This document shows, piece after piece, positions 31,824 through 40,353 of a stretch of DNA of 64,000 nt. The stretch's first letter is position 1, and each line of letters starts with the position of its first letter. Location of the stretch: assembly GCF_001942405.1 (NCBI RefSeq), contig NZ_MKKA01000001.1, forward strand, positions 54,007 through 118,006. Direction: 5' to 3'. A program made the position numbers and the translations under genes. Under the pieces are notes generated by a model, which worked only from the letters and a program-made list of their open reading frames with translations, was not told where the DNA came from and ran no database searches. Source of the DNA: Ornithinimicrobium sp. CNJ-824. GTDB taxonomy: Bacteria > Actinomycetota > Actinomycetes > Actinomycetales > Dermatophilaceae.

Positions 31824-33053
31824 TCAGATCTTGACGACCAGCTCCTGGGGCAGCGGGGCGAGGCGTTCGGGGCCGTCGTCGCCGAGCAGGACCGACTCGG
31901 ACAGCTCGTAGCCCCACCCGTCCATCCACATCCCGAGGATGACGTGCAGGGCCATCCCGGCCTCCAGGACCGTGGTCTCCTCGGGGCGCAGGCTGATGGT
32001 GTGCTCGCCCCAGTCGGGCGGATAGCCGATGCCGATGGAGTAGCCGAGGCGGGAGGCCTTGGTGTAGCCGTAGCGGCCGATGACCTCGGTGAAGGCGGCG
32101 TGCACGTCCCGGGCGGGGACGCCGGGCCGCATCCGTTCCAGGGCCGCCTGCAGCCCCTCGGTCACCGCCCCGGCGCACCGGTCGAGGTCGTGCGAGGGCC
32201 GTCCCAGGCTGACCGTGCGGGCCAGCGGCACGTGGTAGCGGTGGTGCACCCCGGCCAGCTCGATCGTGGTCGCCTCGTGCGCCCGCAGGGGCAGGTCGCT
32301 CCAGGTCAGGTGGGGCGTGCCCGCCGTCTCGCCGGTCGGCAGCATGGGCACGATGGCCGGGTAGTCGCCGCCGAGCTTGCGGGCGCCGAGCGCCTGGGAG
32401 TACTGGATCTGGGCGACGACGTCGCACTGGCGGCGCCCGACCTCGATGCTGTCGACGGCGATCCGCATGGTCTGCTGGGCGATCTCGCCGGCGACGCGCA
32501 TCTTGTCCTGCTCCAGCGGCGACTTGACCACCCGCACCCAGTTGACCAGCTCGTGGCTGTCCAGCAGGTGCCCCTGCCCCAGCCGCGACAGCAGCGCCAG
32601 GTAGCCCCGGGGCGAGAAGAAGTGCGCGTCGGTCTCGGCGGCCACCCGCGCGTCCACCCCGACGGGCAGCAGCCCGACCTCGATCGCCCGGTCGGCGATC
32701 CAGCCGAAGGGGTGCACGTCGGGCCGCTGGACCAGGTCCTCGGGATAGCCGTGGATCTGGGACTGCGGGAGGTATGCCGTGTAGTGCGCCCCCTGCGCGT
32801 CCATCGCCCGGGTGAACAGGTGCGGCTCGCCGTGGGCGGGCACGATCAGGCACTGCGGCATGTAGAACGACCAGGCGTTGTAGCCGGTCAGGTAGTAGAG
32901 GTTCGCCGGGTCGACGACGACCAGCGCGCCGAAGGCGTGGCGGGCCATCGCCTCCTGCACCCGCTGCAGCCGGTCGCGGTACTCCGCCCGCGGGAACGGC
33001 CGGGACTCGACGTCCGTCGGGTCGTCAGGGGTTCCGTCACCAGGCCAGGGCAT
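31824..33053 (-). CDS. M24-fold amidohydrolase, ectoine hydrolase (DoeA/EutD)-like
   Basis: Pita-bread (M24/creatinase-fold) protein of 409 residues. It shares with ectoine hydrolases the stretches NLYYLTGYNAWSFYMPQCL, ELVNWVRVVKSPLEQDKM, LGGDYPAIVPMLPTGE, TPHLTWSDLP and YSIGIGYPPDWGEHTISLRP. Most metal-ligand positions of M24 peptidases are replaced: residues 264-281 read IELAGVHHRYHVPLARTV, and the usual GHGIG is LGYSIGIG. This is as in creatinase and EutD, which work without metal, so an amide or ring hydrolysis is likelier than dipeptide cleavage. The ATG at 33053 is preferred; a TTG further up would start inside operator 2. Confidence 0.78.
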   Translation of the reverse strand: MPWPGDGTPDDPTDVESRPFPRAEYRDRLQRVQEAMARHAFGALVVVDPANLYYLTGYNAWSFYMPQCLIVPAHGEPHLFTRAMDAQGAHYTAYLPQSQIHGYPEDLVQRPDVHPFGWIADRAIEVGLLPVGVDARVAAETDAHFFSPRGYLALLSRLGQGHLLDSHELVNWVRVVKSPLEQDKMRVAGEIAQQTMRIAVDSIEVGRRQCDVVAQIQYSQALGARKLGGDYPAIVPMLPTGETAGTPHLTWSDLPLRAHEATTIELAGVHHRYHVPLARTVSLGRPSHDLDRCAGAVTEGLQAALERMRPGVPARDVHAAFTEVIGRYGYTKASRLGYSIGIGYPPDWGEHTISLRPEETTVLEAGMALHVILGMWMDGWGYELSESVLLGDDGPERLAPLPQELVVKI

Positions 33054-33077
33054 GGGGCCATCGTGCACCCTCGCCTG

Positions 33078-33091
33078 GATTGTTGACAATC
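33078..33091. promoter_or_regulatory. Palindromic operator 2 (GATTGTTGACAATC)
   Basis: A 14-bp palindrome, broken only at the centre, between the divergent M24 and 2-hydroxyacid dehydrogenase genes. It differs from operator 1 (28309-28322) at one central base. Binding here would control the M24-aminotransferase-GntR operon and the dehydrogenase. Confidence 0.75.
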
Positions 33092-33118
33092 AGACAGGCC
33101 GGTTCCTACGGTGACCGG

Positions 33119-34110
33119 GTGAGCACCCCACCGGTCCTGGTCGTCCTCTGCGCGAGCCAGGACGACGCCCCGCCGCAGCTGGCGGCGCTGGCGGACCGGG
33201 TGGACCTGCGGATCGCCACCGAGGCGGACCTCGGCGAGGCGCTGCGGGGCGCACGGGCGCTGTTCCTCTGGGACTTCTTCTCCTCGGCCGTGCGGGACGT
33301 CTGGCCGCGCTGCGGCGACCTCGAATGGATCCACGTGGCCGCCGCGGGCGTCGACACGCTCCTCTTCGACGAGCTGCGGGCCTCGGAGGTCGTCGTGACC
33401 ACGCCCGGGGCGTCTTCGACCGGCCGATCGCCGAGTACGTCCTGGCCGCCGTCCTGGCCCACGCCAAGCGCCTCCACGAGAGCGCCGAGCTGCAGCGGCG
33501 GCACGAGTGGCGACACCGGGAGACCCGCCCGGTGCGGGGCGCCCGGGCCGTCGTCGTGGGGACCGGCGGGATCGGTCGGGAGACGGCGCGCCTGCTGACG
33601 GCGGCGGGCCTGGACGTCTCGGTGGCCGGGAGCAGCGCCCGCACGGACCTCGAGCTCGGCGAGGTGGTCGACAGCGGACGGCTGGCCGAGCACCTGGCCG
33701 GGGTCGACTACCTGGTCAACGCCGCCCCCCTGACGGACCGTACCCGGAGCCTGGTCGACGCGGAGGTGCTGGCGGCCCTGCCGCCGACGGCCCACCTGGT
33801 CAACGTCGGCCGGGGCCCGACCGTCGTCGAGGAGGACCTCCTGGTGGCCCTGCGCGAGGGGCGCCTCGACGGCGCCACCCTCGACGTCTTCGCCACCGAG
33901 CCGCTGCCGCAGGACTCCCCGCTGTGGGACGCGCCCGGGGTGGTCGTCTCGCCGCACATGTCGGGCGACGTCGTGGGCTGGCGGGGCACGCTGGCCGACC
34001 AGTTCGTCGCCAACGCGCGGCGCTGGCTGGACGGGGAGCCGCTGGAGAACGTCGTCGACAAGGAGCGCGGCTACGTGCCGGGTGGAGGCACGGGTCCGCC
34101 ACCCGGGTGA
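33119..34110 (+). CDS. D-isomer-specific 2-hydroxyacid dehydrogenase family protein; one frame break
   Basis: NAD(P)-dependent dehydrogenase of about 330 residues after repair. The second frame holds the cofactor loop VVVGTGGIGRETARLL, the catalytic Arg in LVNVGRGPTVVEEDLL, the Glu in DVFATEPLPQDSPLW and the His in VVSPHMSGD. The first frame gives the N-terminal catalytic half (VLVVLCASQDDAPPQL to ELRASEVVVTTP). The break lies in the G-rich run near 33411, where one missing base restores GVFDRPIAEYVLAAV. It shares operator 2 with the M24 operon, so it probably reduces a 2-oxo acid made in the same pathway. Confidence 0.82.
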
Positions 34111-34150
34111 CCGGGGACGTCGGGCACCGGCGTTCCGGTAGGTTCGGCCG

Positions 34151-35524
34151 ATGCACGTCGAGGTGGAGCACGTCCCCGGCCGGGTGACCTTCACCCTGGA
34201 GCCGGCCGCCGGCGACGAGGTCGGCCGGGTCGGCCTGGCGAGGCGCTCGGCCTCCTTCCTCGTCGACGCCCCTCCGGGCGGCGTGCACCCGGACGTGCTC
34301 GTCGTCGCCGCCCTGCTCTGCGCCCGACCCTGGGTCCACCGACGACGGCGCTTCTCCTGCTCGGTCCCCGCGAGCCGGGACCTGGCCGACGCCCTCCACG
34401 CCGGCCCACGCCTGCGGCTCGCGAACCTCGGGGACGGGCCCCCGCGGCATACCCCCGCGGACGGACGTCCCGGGCTGTGCTTCAGCGGAGGCACGGACAG
34501 CGTGGCCGCGCTGGCGGTGATGCCGGGGACGACCCGCAGCTACCACCTGGCCCGGCGGGCGCCCGCCGGCGAGCGCCGGTCCACCCTCATGGACGGCCGG
34601 GCCGCGCTGGAGTCCTGCGAGGTGCTGCGGCAGCAGGGGCACGCGGTGACCGTCGTGCCCAGCGACGTGGAGTACCTGGCCGACCCGGTCGGCTTCCCGC
34701 ACGACCTGACGACCGCCGTCCCCCTGCTGCTGCACGCCGACGCCGACCGGCTGGACGCCGTGGCCTGGGGAGCCCCGCTGGAGGCCACGTACCGGCTGCA
34801 GCGGGGCCGCTTCCGCGACTACGCGCAGTCGCCGTTCGTGGCCGAGTGGGGACCGGTCCTGGCCGCGCTGGGCCTGGCGACGTGCGTGCCCGTCGCCGGT
34901 GTGTCCGAGGTGGTGACCAGCACGATCGTCGCCCGGCACCCGGCGGGGCGGGCGGCCCAGTCGTGCGTGCGAGGTCCGGGCCTCGGCCGTCCCTGCGGAC
35001 GCTGCCCCAAGTGCGCCCGCAAGACGCTCCTGGCTGCGTCGATCAGCGGCGCCTGGCCGCCCGACCGCGTGCTCGAGCGGCAGTGGCGCGGCACGGAGTC
35101 GCGGCAGCACCTGCTGGCCGAGCCGATGAAGGTCGAGCCCGTCCTGGCGCACTGCGCGCACCGCTACCTCGCCGACGGCGGGGGCAGCGAGCTGCTCCGG
35201 ATCGTCGCGGCGAAGGCGGGTCCCGACCCCCGCGCCTGGCTCGCCCGTTCCTACGAGCCGGCGCTGGAGCTGCTGCCCGCCCGCTACCGGGACGCGATCG
35301 CCGACCGGCTGCACGAGTACGCCCTGCCCATGAGCGCGGACGAGGAGGCGGCGGTGCGCGCCTACGACGTCACCGGACCCGACCCTGGACGCGCGTCCGC
35401 GCAGGAGGACCTGCACCGCTGGATGGCGGCCCGCCCTCCCCGGGACCTGACCCGCCGCGCCGCGGACCGGGTCCGTCGCGAGCTGCGGGCCCGACGGGCC
35501 AGGACCGACCTGGACGCCGGCTGA
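34151..35524 (+). CDS. QueC-like PP-loop protein with Zn-ribbon cysteines, function unknown
   Basis: 457 residues. The ATP-pyrophosphatase (PP-loop) motif SGGTDS is at residues 112-117 (LCFSGGTDSVAAL). The cysteines C272, C282, C285 and C288 (C-x9-C-x2-C-x2-C, in PCGRCPKCARK) match the zinc site of QueC, the 7-cyano-7-deazaguanine synthase. A ~105-residue N-terminal domain and a ~165-residue C-terminal helical domain are not found in QueC. No queD, queE or queF, and no QatA/B/D-type defence genes, are near. It probably activates a carboxylate or amide with ATP; the substrate is unknown. Confidence 0.7.
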   Translation: MHVEVEHVPGRVTFTLEPAAGDEVGRVGLARRSASFLVDAPPGGVHPDVLVVAALLCARPWVHRRRRFSCSVPASRDLADALHAGPRLRLANLGDGPPRHTPADGRPGLCFSGGTDSVAALAVMPGTTRSYHLARRAPAGERRSTLMDGRAALESCEVLRQQGHAVTVVPSDVEYLADPVGFPHDLTTAVPLLLHADADRLDAVAWGAPLEATYRLQRGRFRDYAQSPFVAEWGPVLAALGLATCVPVAGVSEVVTSTIVARHPAGRAAQSCVRGPGLGRPCGRCPKCARKTLLAASISGAWPPDRVLERQWRGTESRQHLLAEPMKVEPVLAHCAHRYLADGGGSELLRIVAAKAGPDPRAWLARSYEPALELLPARYRDAIADRLHEYALPMSADEEAAVRAYDVTGPDPGRASAQEDLHRWMAARPPRDLTRRAADRVRRELRARRARTDLDAG

Positions 35525-35561
35525 ACCGTCCAGGTCCGCGCACCTGACCTAGGCTCGGTGG

Positions 35562-37025
35562 ATGAGCACCTCCACCCGGCCGGCCGTCTCCCTGGAGGCC
35601 CGGTTCGCCACCGAGCTGCCCGAGCTGGCCATCCCGTGGCAGGCCGAGACATCCCCCGAGCCCCGGATCCTGGTCCTCAACGAGGCCCTGGCCACCGAGC
35701 TGGGCCTCGACCCGGGGTGGTTGCGGACCCCCGAGGGCGTGGACCTGCTCACCGGACGCAGCGTCCCGGCCGACGCGACCCCCGTGGCGCAGGCCTACGC
35801 CGGGCACCAGTTCGGGGCATACTCCCCGCGGCTGGGCGACGGACGTGCGCTCCTGCTGGGCGAGCTGCTCGACCCCGTCGGCCGCCGCCGCGACCTGCAC
35901 CTCAAGGGGTCCGGGCGCACCCCCTTCGCCCGCGGGGGCGACGGCCTGGCCACCGTGGGCCCCATGCTGCGCGAGCACGTGGTCTCCGAGGCCATGCACG
36001 CGCTGGGCATCCCGACGACGCGCTCGCTCGGGGTCGTGGCCACCGGTCGGTGGGTGCAGCGGCGCACGACGCTGCCCGGCGCGCTGCTCGCGCGCGTGGC
36101 CGGCAGCCACCTGCGGGTGGGGACCTTCCAGTTCGCCCGGGCCACCGGCGATGTCGGGCTGCTGCGTCGGCTGGCCGACCACGCGATCGACCGGCACCAC
36201 CCGGAGGCGGCCGGGTCGGAGGACCGGTATGCCGCGCTGCTGCGGTCCGTGGTCGCCGACCAGGCCTCCCTCGTGGCGCGCTGGATGCTCGTGGGCTTCG
36301 TGCACGGCGTGATGAACACCGACAACACGACGATCTCCGGGGAGACCATCGACTACGGGCCCTGCGCCTTCCTGGACCGGTACGACCCCGCCACGGTCTA
36401 CAGCTCGATCGACACGGAGGGTCGCTACGCCTACGGCAACCAGCCCGCCGTCGCCCGGTGGAACATGGCCCGGCTGGCCGAGGCGATGCTGCCGCTGCTC
36501 CACGAGGAGGAGGACCGCGCGGTCGAGATCGCCGTGGAGGCGGTCGAGGCGTTCGTCCCGGCCTACGGCGCCTCCTGGTCCACCGGGATGCGGGCCAAGC
36601 TGGGTCTGCCGGCGCAGGTCACGGCGGCCGATGCCGACTCCCTGACCGAGGAGCTGCTGGTCCTGCTGCAGGAGCACCGGGTCGACCACACGTCCTTCTT
36701 CCGCAGCCTCGGCGCCGTCGCGCGTGGCGACACCGACGCGACCCGGCGGGCCGGGGCGGACCCGGCCGCGTTCGAGGCCTGGTTCCGCCGCTGGCTGCCG
36801 CTGCAGCCGGACGCGGCGTCGATGGACCGGGTCAACCCCGTCCACATCCCCCGCAACCACCTGGTCGAGGAGGCGCTGGACGCCGCCGTGGAGGGCGACC
36901 TGACGCCGGTGGACCGGCTGCTGGAGGCGGTGACCGACCCCTACGTCGAGCGTCCCTCCCTGGAGCGCTACGCGGGACCGGCCCCGGCGGACCTCGGCCC
37001 CTACGTGACGTTCTGCGGGACCTGA
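35562..37025 (+). CDS. selO: Protein adenylyltransferase SelO (YdiU)
   Basis: Pseudokinase-fold enzyme that transfers AMP to Ser, Thr or Tyr of target proteins in redox stress responses. The 487-residue protein has the flipped nucleotide site [45 protein letters not shown] and the catalytic stretch [25 protein letters not shown]. It ends TFCGT, the usual C-terminus, whose Cys corresponds to selenocysteine in some eukaryotic relatives. The start ATG at 35562 is 37 bp after the PP-loop gene, so both may share a transcript. Confidence 0.93.
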   Translation: MSTSTRPAVSLEARFATELPELAIPWQAETSPEPRILVLNEALATELGLDPGWLRTPEGVDLLTGRSVPADATPVAQAYAGHQFGAYSPRLGDGRALLLGELLDPVGRRRDLHLKGSGRTPFARGGDGLATVGPMLREHVVSEAMHALGIPTTRSLGVVATGRWVQRRTTLPGALLARVAGSHLRVGTFQFARATGDVGLLRRLADHAIDRHHPEAAGSEDRYAALLRSVVADQASLVARWMLVGFVHGVMNTDNTTISGETIDYGPCAFLDRYDPATVYSSIDTEGRYAYGNQPAVARWNMARLAEAMLPLLHEEEDRAVEIAVEAVEAFVPAYGASWSTGMRAKLGLPAQVTAADADSLTEELLVLLQEHRVDHTSFFRSLGAVARGDTDATRRAGADPAAFEAWFRRWLPLQPDAASMDRVNPVHIPRNHLVEEALDAAVEGDLTPVDRLLEAVTDPYVERPSLERYAGPAPADLGPYVTFCGT

Positions 37026-37923
37026 CGTCCGGCCCGAGACCTGCTGATGGCCGGGCTGCGCTGACGACGGAGCCGCTCACGGGTCCAGGGGTGTCCGCCA
37101 GGCGGCTCAGGGCGGCCACCGGTGCGCCGAACATCTCCGGGTCGTTGTGGTCGACCCCGTCCAGGACGACCTCCTCGACCAGGTGGCCGGCGCCGGCGGC
37201 GACCCGGCGGCTGAGCTCGGGAGGAATGACCGAGTCGTGGCTCCCCCGGACGACCGTCACGGGCACGGCGCTGCCCCGGACGTGCTCCAGCACGGGGAAG
37301 CGGTCGCGGAGCAGGAGCCGCACCGGAACCCAGGGGTAGTGGTGCGCCCCGACGTCGGCGAGCTCGGTGAACGGCGACCGCAGCACCATTCCGGCAGGAG
37401 GCCGTCTCGCGGCCAGGGCGGGCACCACACCGGTGCCGAGGGACTCACGGAGGTAGATCGTCCGCTGCGCGGGGAACCCCTCGTCCTCGAGCAGCTGCAC
37501 TGCCGCCCGGGCGTCGGCCGCCAGGCCGTCCTCGTCGGGCGAGCCGGGATTGCCGCCGTAGCCCCGGTAGTCCATCAGCAGGACGGTGAACCCGCGTCTG
37601 GCCAGCTCCTCGGCGAGCCCGGCGCGTCCGGCACGGTTGCCACCGTTGCCCGGCGCGTACAGCACCCCCAGGCCCCGGTCGCGTCCCTCCGCCGCCGGGA
37701 CCAGCCAGGCTCCCAGCTCCAGCCCGTCCTCGGGCCGCAGCACGACGTCCCGCGCCCCGGGCAGCACCTCCGCGGCCGGCGGGACGGGCCTGGCGTCGGG
37801 GAAGTAGATGAACGAACGCTGAAGCGAGGAGAGCACGACCACGAGCACCACCACCAGGACGATCGGGACGAGGGCGAGGAGCCCTACCGATCGCCGGGGT
37901 CCTCCGTGTCGGCGAGAGGTCAC
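36832..37923 (-). CDS. Alpha/beta hydrolase, membrane anchored; 3' end uncertain
   Basis: One N-terminal membrane helix ([17 protein letters not shown]), then a serine-hydrolase fold: [14 protein letters not shown] (oxyanion), [27 protein letters not shown] (nucleophile Ser), [13 protein letters not shown] (Asp) and [11 protein letters not shown] (His). The nucleophile elbow reads RESLG instead of GxSxG. The frame runs 194 bp into selO antisense with a low-complexity Arg/Pro tail. Relatives are about 280 residues, and a one-base shift near 37093 would end the gene near 37083, so the tail is probably an indel artefact. It lies 12 bp after the ABC1 gene and is likely co-transcribed. Confidence 0.7.
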   Translation of the reverse strand: MTSRRHGGPRRSVGLLALVPIVLVVVLVVVLSSLQRSFIYFPDARPVPPAAEVLPGARDVVLRPEDGLELGAWLVPAAEGRDRGLGVLYAPGNGGNRAGRAGLAEELARRGFTVLLMDYRGYGGNPGSPDEDGLAADARAAVQLLEDEGFPAQRTIYLRESLGTGVVPALAARRPPAGMVLRSPFTELADVGAHHYPWVPVRLLLRDRFPVLEHVRGSAVPVTVVRGSHDSVIPPELSRRVAAGAGHLVEEVVLDGVDHNDPEMFGAPVAALSRLADTPGPVSGSVVSAARPSAGLGPDVRSRRTSRRGRGPPGPVPRSAPGRDARRRGRSPPPAAGPPASGRPPRRRPAPPRPGGCGGCGRG

Positions 37924-37935
37924 GCCAAGGGCTGG

Positions 37936-39591
37936 TCAGCGCGGCCTGATGTGGCGGGGGCGTCCGGTCCAGGCGAGGTAGGCGCTGCCCGCGGTGAGGG
38001 CGGCACCACCGCCGGCCACGAGTGGACCCGCGAAGCGGCCCAACCGGTCCCTGTAGGCCACGAGCACGTTGGTGCCGCCGGTGATCATGGCCGCCACCAC
38101 CAGAGCGGCGACGACCCGGTCTCCGGTGCGCTCCATCCGCCCGACCAGCGGCTCGATCTCAGCCGTGCGGATGGTCACGTCGACGCCACCGCTGTCGATC
38201 CGATCGAGCAGCTGCCGGGCGTAGGAGGGCAGGTCGACCCCCAGCTGGGCGGCCGTCAGAGTGGCGTCTCGCAGCCGCGCCGCCATCTGCCGCGGGCTCA
38301 GCTGCTCCTCGATCAGACGTCGTGCGTAGGGGTGGAGCACCGTGGTGATGTCGAAGCCGGGATCGATCTTGAGTCCCAGACCGTCCACGATGATCAGCAT
38401 CCGGAACAGCTGCACCACCTCGGGCGGGAGGGAGAGCCGATGGTGGCGCACCACCGTGAAGATCTGGTTGGCGACCCGGTCGAGGTGGATGTCGGCCAAG
38501 GCCCGTCCGTCCAGCCAGCTGGTGATCCGAGCGACCTCGCTGCGCATGCGCCAACGGTCCAGCGCACCCCGGGGCGGAGCGATCTCGAGCAGGATGCTGA
38601 CGAGCCCGTCGGTGTCCTGCCGGACCAGGGCCATCACCATGCGGGCGAACTGTCCACGCATCTCCGGACTGATCCGCCCGACCATCCCGAAGTCGATCAG
38701 ACCGATGGTGCCGTCACGCTCGACGAAGAGGTTGCCGGCGTGCGGGTCTGCGTGGAAGACCCCGTCCTCGAAGACCATCCGTATCAGTACCTCGACCGCG
38801 CGCCGGGCGAGGTCCGGGCGGTCGATGCCGGCGGCATCCAGGGCGTCGACGTCGTCGATCCGAATGCCCGAGAGCTCCTCCATGGTCAGCACCCGTGACG
38901 TCGTGGTCTCCCAGTCGATCCAAGGCATGTGGACACCCGGCGCTCCGCGGAAGTTGTCACCGATCTCCTCACAGGCTCGGGCCTCGGTGAGGTAGTCCAG
39001 CTCCGCCCTCAGGGAACGGGAGAACTCCTCCACCAGGCCTGCGAAGTCCATGTCGGACAGCAGCTGGGAGTTGCGGGACAGGTGGCCGGCGAGGTTCCTG
39101 AGGATCTCAAGGTCGTTGTGGACCTCCTGGACCACCCCAGGCTTGCGGATCTTCACCACGACCGAGCGGCCGTCGTGCAACCGGGCACGGTGGGCCTGGC
39201 CGATGGAGGCGGTGGCCACCGGGACCGGGTCGAACCAGGCGAAGAGCTGCTCCACCGTGGCACCGAAGTCGTCGTGCACCACCGCGGCCAGCTGCTCGAA
39301 AGGGACCGGAGAGGTGGAGTCGGTGAGCTTGGCGAAGGCCTGACAGTACGCGGCGGGGAAGATGTCCGGTCGGGTGGAGATCAGCTGACCCAGCTTGATG
39401 AAGGTGGTCCCGAGCTCCTCGAAGGTGTCCACGAGCAGGCCCGGAAGCTTGTCCCGCTCAACCTCCAGGACCGGCTCGGTGGGCTGGTGCGGGAGCCACC
39501 GACCCAGACCGGCCTGGACCGCGGTGGCGTGCAGCCCGTGCCGCGTCAGGACACGGGCGATCTCCCGGTAGCGCTTCAGGTGACCGGCCAT
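37936..39591 (-). CDS. ABC1/AarF/UbiB-family kinase-like protein
   Basis: Atypical kinase-like protein of 551 residues. The family's KxGQ motif is TTFIKLGQLISTRPD, the Ala-rich nucleotide loop is ATASIGQAHRARL, and the catalytic and metal loops are VFHADPHAGNLFVERDGTIGLIDFGMVG. Two C-terminal membrane helices follow (VVAALVVAAMITGGTNVLVAY and a later Ala/Gly helix). UbiB/COQ8 relatives support isoprenoid-quinone and lipid handling; the actinobacterial role is not settled. It begins the operon with the alpha/beta hydrolase. Confidence 0.87.
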   Translation of the reverse strand: MAGHLKRYREIARVLTRHGLHATAVQAGLGRWLPHQPTEPVLEVERDKLPGLLVDTFEELGTTFIKLGQLISTRPDIFPAAYCQAFAKLTDSTSPVPFEQLAAVVHDDFGATVEQLFAWFDPVPVATASIGQAHRARLHDGRSVVVKIRKPGVVQEVHNDLEILRNLAGHLSRNSQLLSDMDFAGLVEEFSRSLRAELDYLTEARACEEIGDNFRGAPGVHMPWIDWETTTSRVLTMEELSGIRIDDVDALDAAGIDRPDLARRAVEVLIRMVFEDGVFHADPHAGNLFVERDGTIGLIDFGMVGRISPEMRGQFARMVMALVRQDTDGLVSILLEIAPPRGALDRWRMRSEVARITSWLDGRALADIHLDRVANQIFTVVRHHRLSLPPEVVQLFRMLIIVDGLGLKIDPGFDITTVLHPYARRLIEEQLSPRQMAARLRDATLTAAQLGVDLPSYARQLLDRIDSGGVDVTIRTAEIEPLVGRMERTGDRVVAALVVAAMITGGTNVLVAYRDRLGRFAGPLVAGGGAALTAGSAYLAWTGRPRHIRPR

Positions 39592-39649
39592 GTCAGCACG
39601 CTACAAGGGCAGGCGCCCTGCCTCCCCGTCGGTCTCGCACAGGAGGAGA

Positions 39650-39693
39650 GCTGGCGAAGGGACTCGAACCCTCAACCACCTGTTTACAAGACA
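39650..39693 (-). other. 3' fragment of a tRNA-Thr(UGU) gene, probable attachment site
   Basis: On the minus strand the sequence carries anticodon loop CTTGTAA, the 3' half of the anticodon stem (ACAGGTGG), a full T arm (GAGGGTTCGAGTCCCTT) and acceptor 3' strand CGCCAGC. The 5' half of the tRNA is absent: upstream of TGTC the sequence changes to unrelated, lower-GC DNA. Such 3' halves are what integrases leave at the far end of an inserted element. The 5' side of the fragment faces higher coordinates, so the element should lie to the right. Confidence 0.75.
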
Positions 39694-39892
39694 CTCGAGC
39701 AAAACGCGCTGACCTGCACCTATCGCACGAAACTGGGGCTTTGTAGCGCCTTCGTGCAACATACGTGCATCACTGGTGGTCACCCGGGTCCGCTTCTGAC
39801 CGGCGGCTGCGGGCACTAGCTGTCCTGCCCACGGCCGTTGGGTACGCGGTTCACGGTCAGTCACCTCGGAGTCCGGAGTGGCCGCGGTGGTG

Positions 39893-40093
39893 AGTGATCC
39901 CGGCCGAGGCGAAGTAGGCGTCGGCCCGGGCCCAGGACCCGACGGCGGTCTCCTTGCGCTCATCGGTGAGCAGCTCGCTGGAAGCCAGCCAGGAGCAGTC
40001 GACGACGGCGTTGCGGATGTACCAGTACCCCCGCGGCCTGCTCCTGCGGCGCTTGCCCTCGGCGCGGCCCAGGAACCGCCACACGCCGTGCAT
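39893..40093 (-). pseudogene. IS481-family transposase remnant (rve core fragment)
   Basis: About 67 codons without a start or end. VWRFLGRAEGKRRRSRPRGYWYIRN, then AVVDCSWLASSELLTDERKETAVG and ARADAYFASAGIT match the central integrase core of IS481-type transposases. Homology stops abruptly after GIT, where intact elements continue toward the TDNG motif, and the upstream HTH part is missing. With the tRNA fragment 200 bp away it marks past insertion activity. The rest of 39694-40353 holds no gene I can recognise. Confidence 0.75.
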
Positions 40094-40353
40094 TCGTACG
40101 GACCCTGCATCACGGCCGCCACGGCACCAGCTCACCGATGCGCTCACCCTCCAGACGCACGTCGCGCGGCTAGCCGCTCCAGGGAACGCGTCGCCGATGC
40201 ACAGGCCCGCAGGCAGGGAGACGGTGGGCAGGCCGCCCGCCGGTCCCGGCACCGCCCTCCCGTAGGCTGCGCGGCCATGTGCCCGCCTCCCCTCATGCCC
40301 GCCGCCGCACGCCCCGGCGACCCGGCGACCTGCCCGGGCGCCTGCCCGCGGCG

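Noticed and set aside
27041..34110. Complete ectoine degradation operon
   Set aside because: DoeB/EutE deacetylase, EutABC, an ectoine ABC or TRAP transporter and an EnuR-type regulator are all absent, so only a partial resemblance is claimed.
34151..35524. QatABCD anti-phage system member (QatC)
   Set aside because: The QueC-like motifs fit, but no QatA ATPase, QatB or TatD-type QatD gene lies within 10 kb on either side.
39650..39724. Functional tRNA gene
   Set aside because: Only the part from the anticodon loop to the acceptor 3' end is present; no D arm or 5' acceptor strand can be found upstream.
39601..40122. Protein-coding gene across the tRNA fragment and IS remnant
   Set aside because: The reading passes through tRNA sequence and antisense of the transposase fragment and has no recognisable domain.
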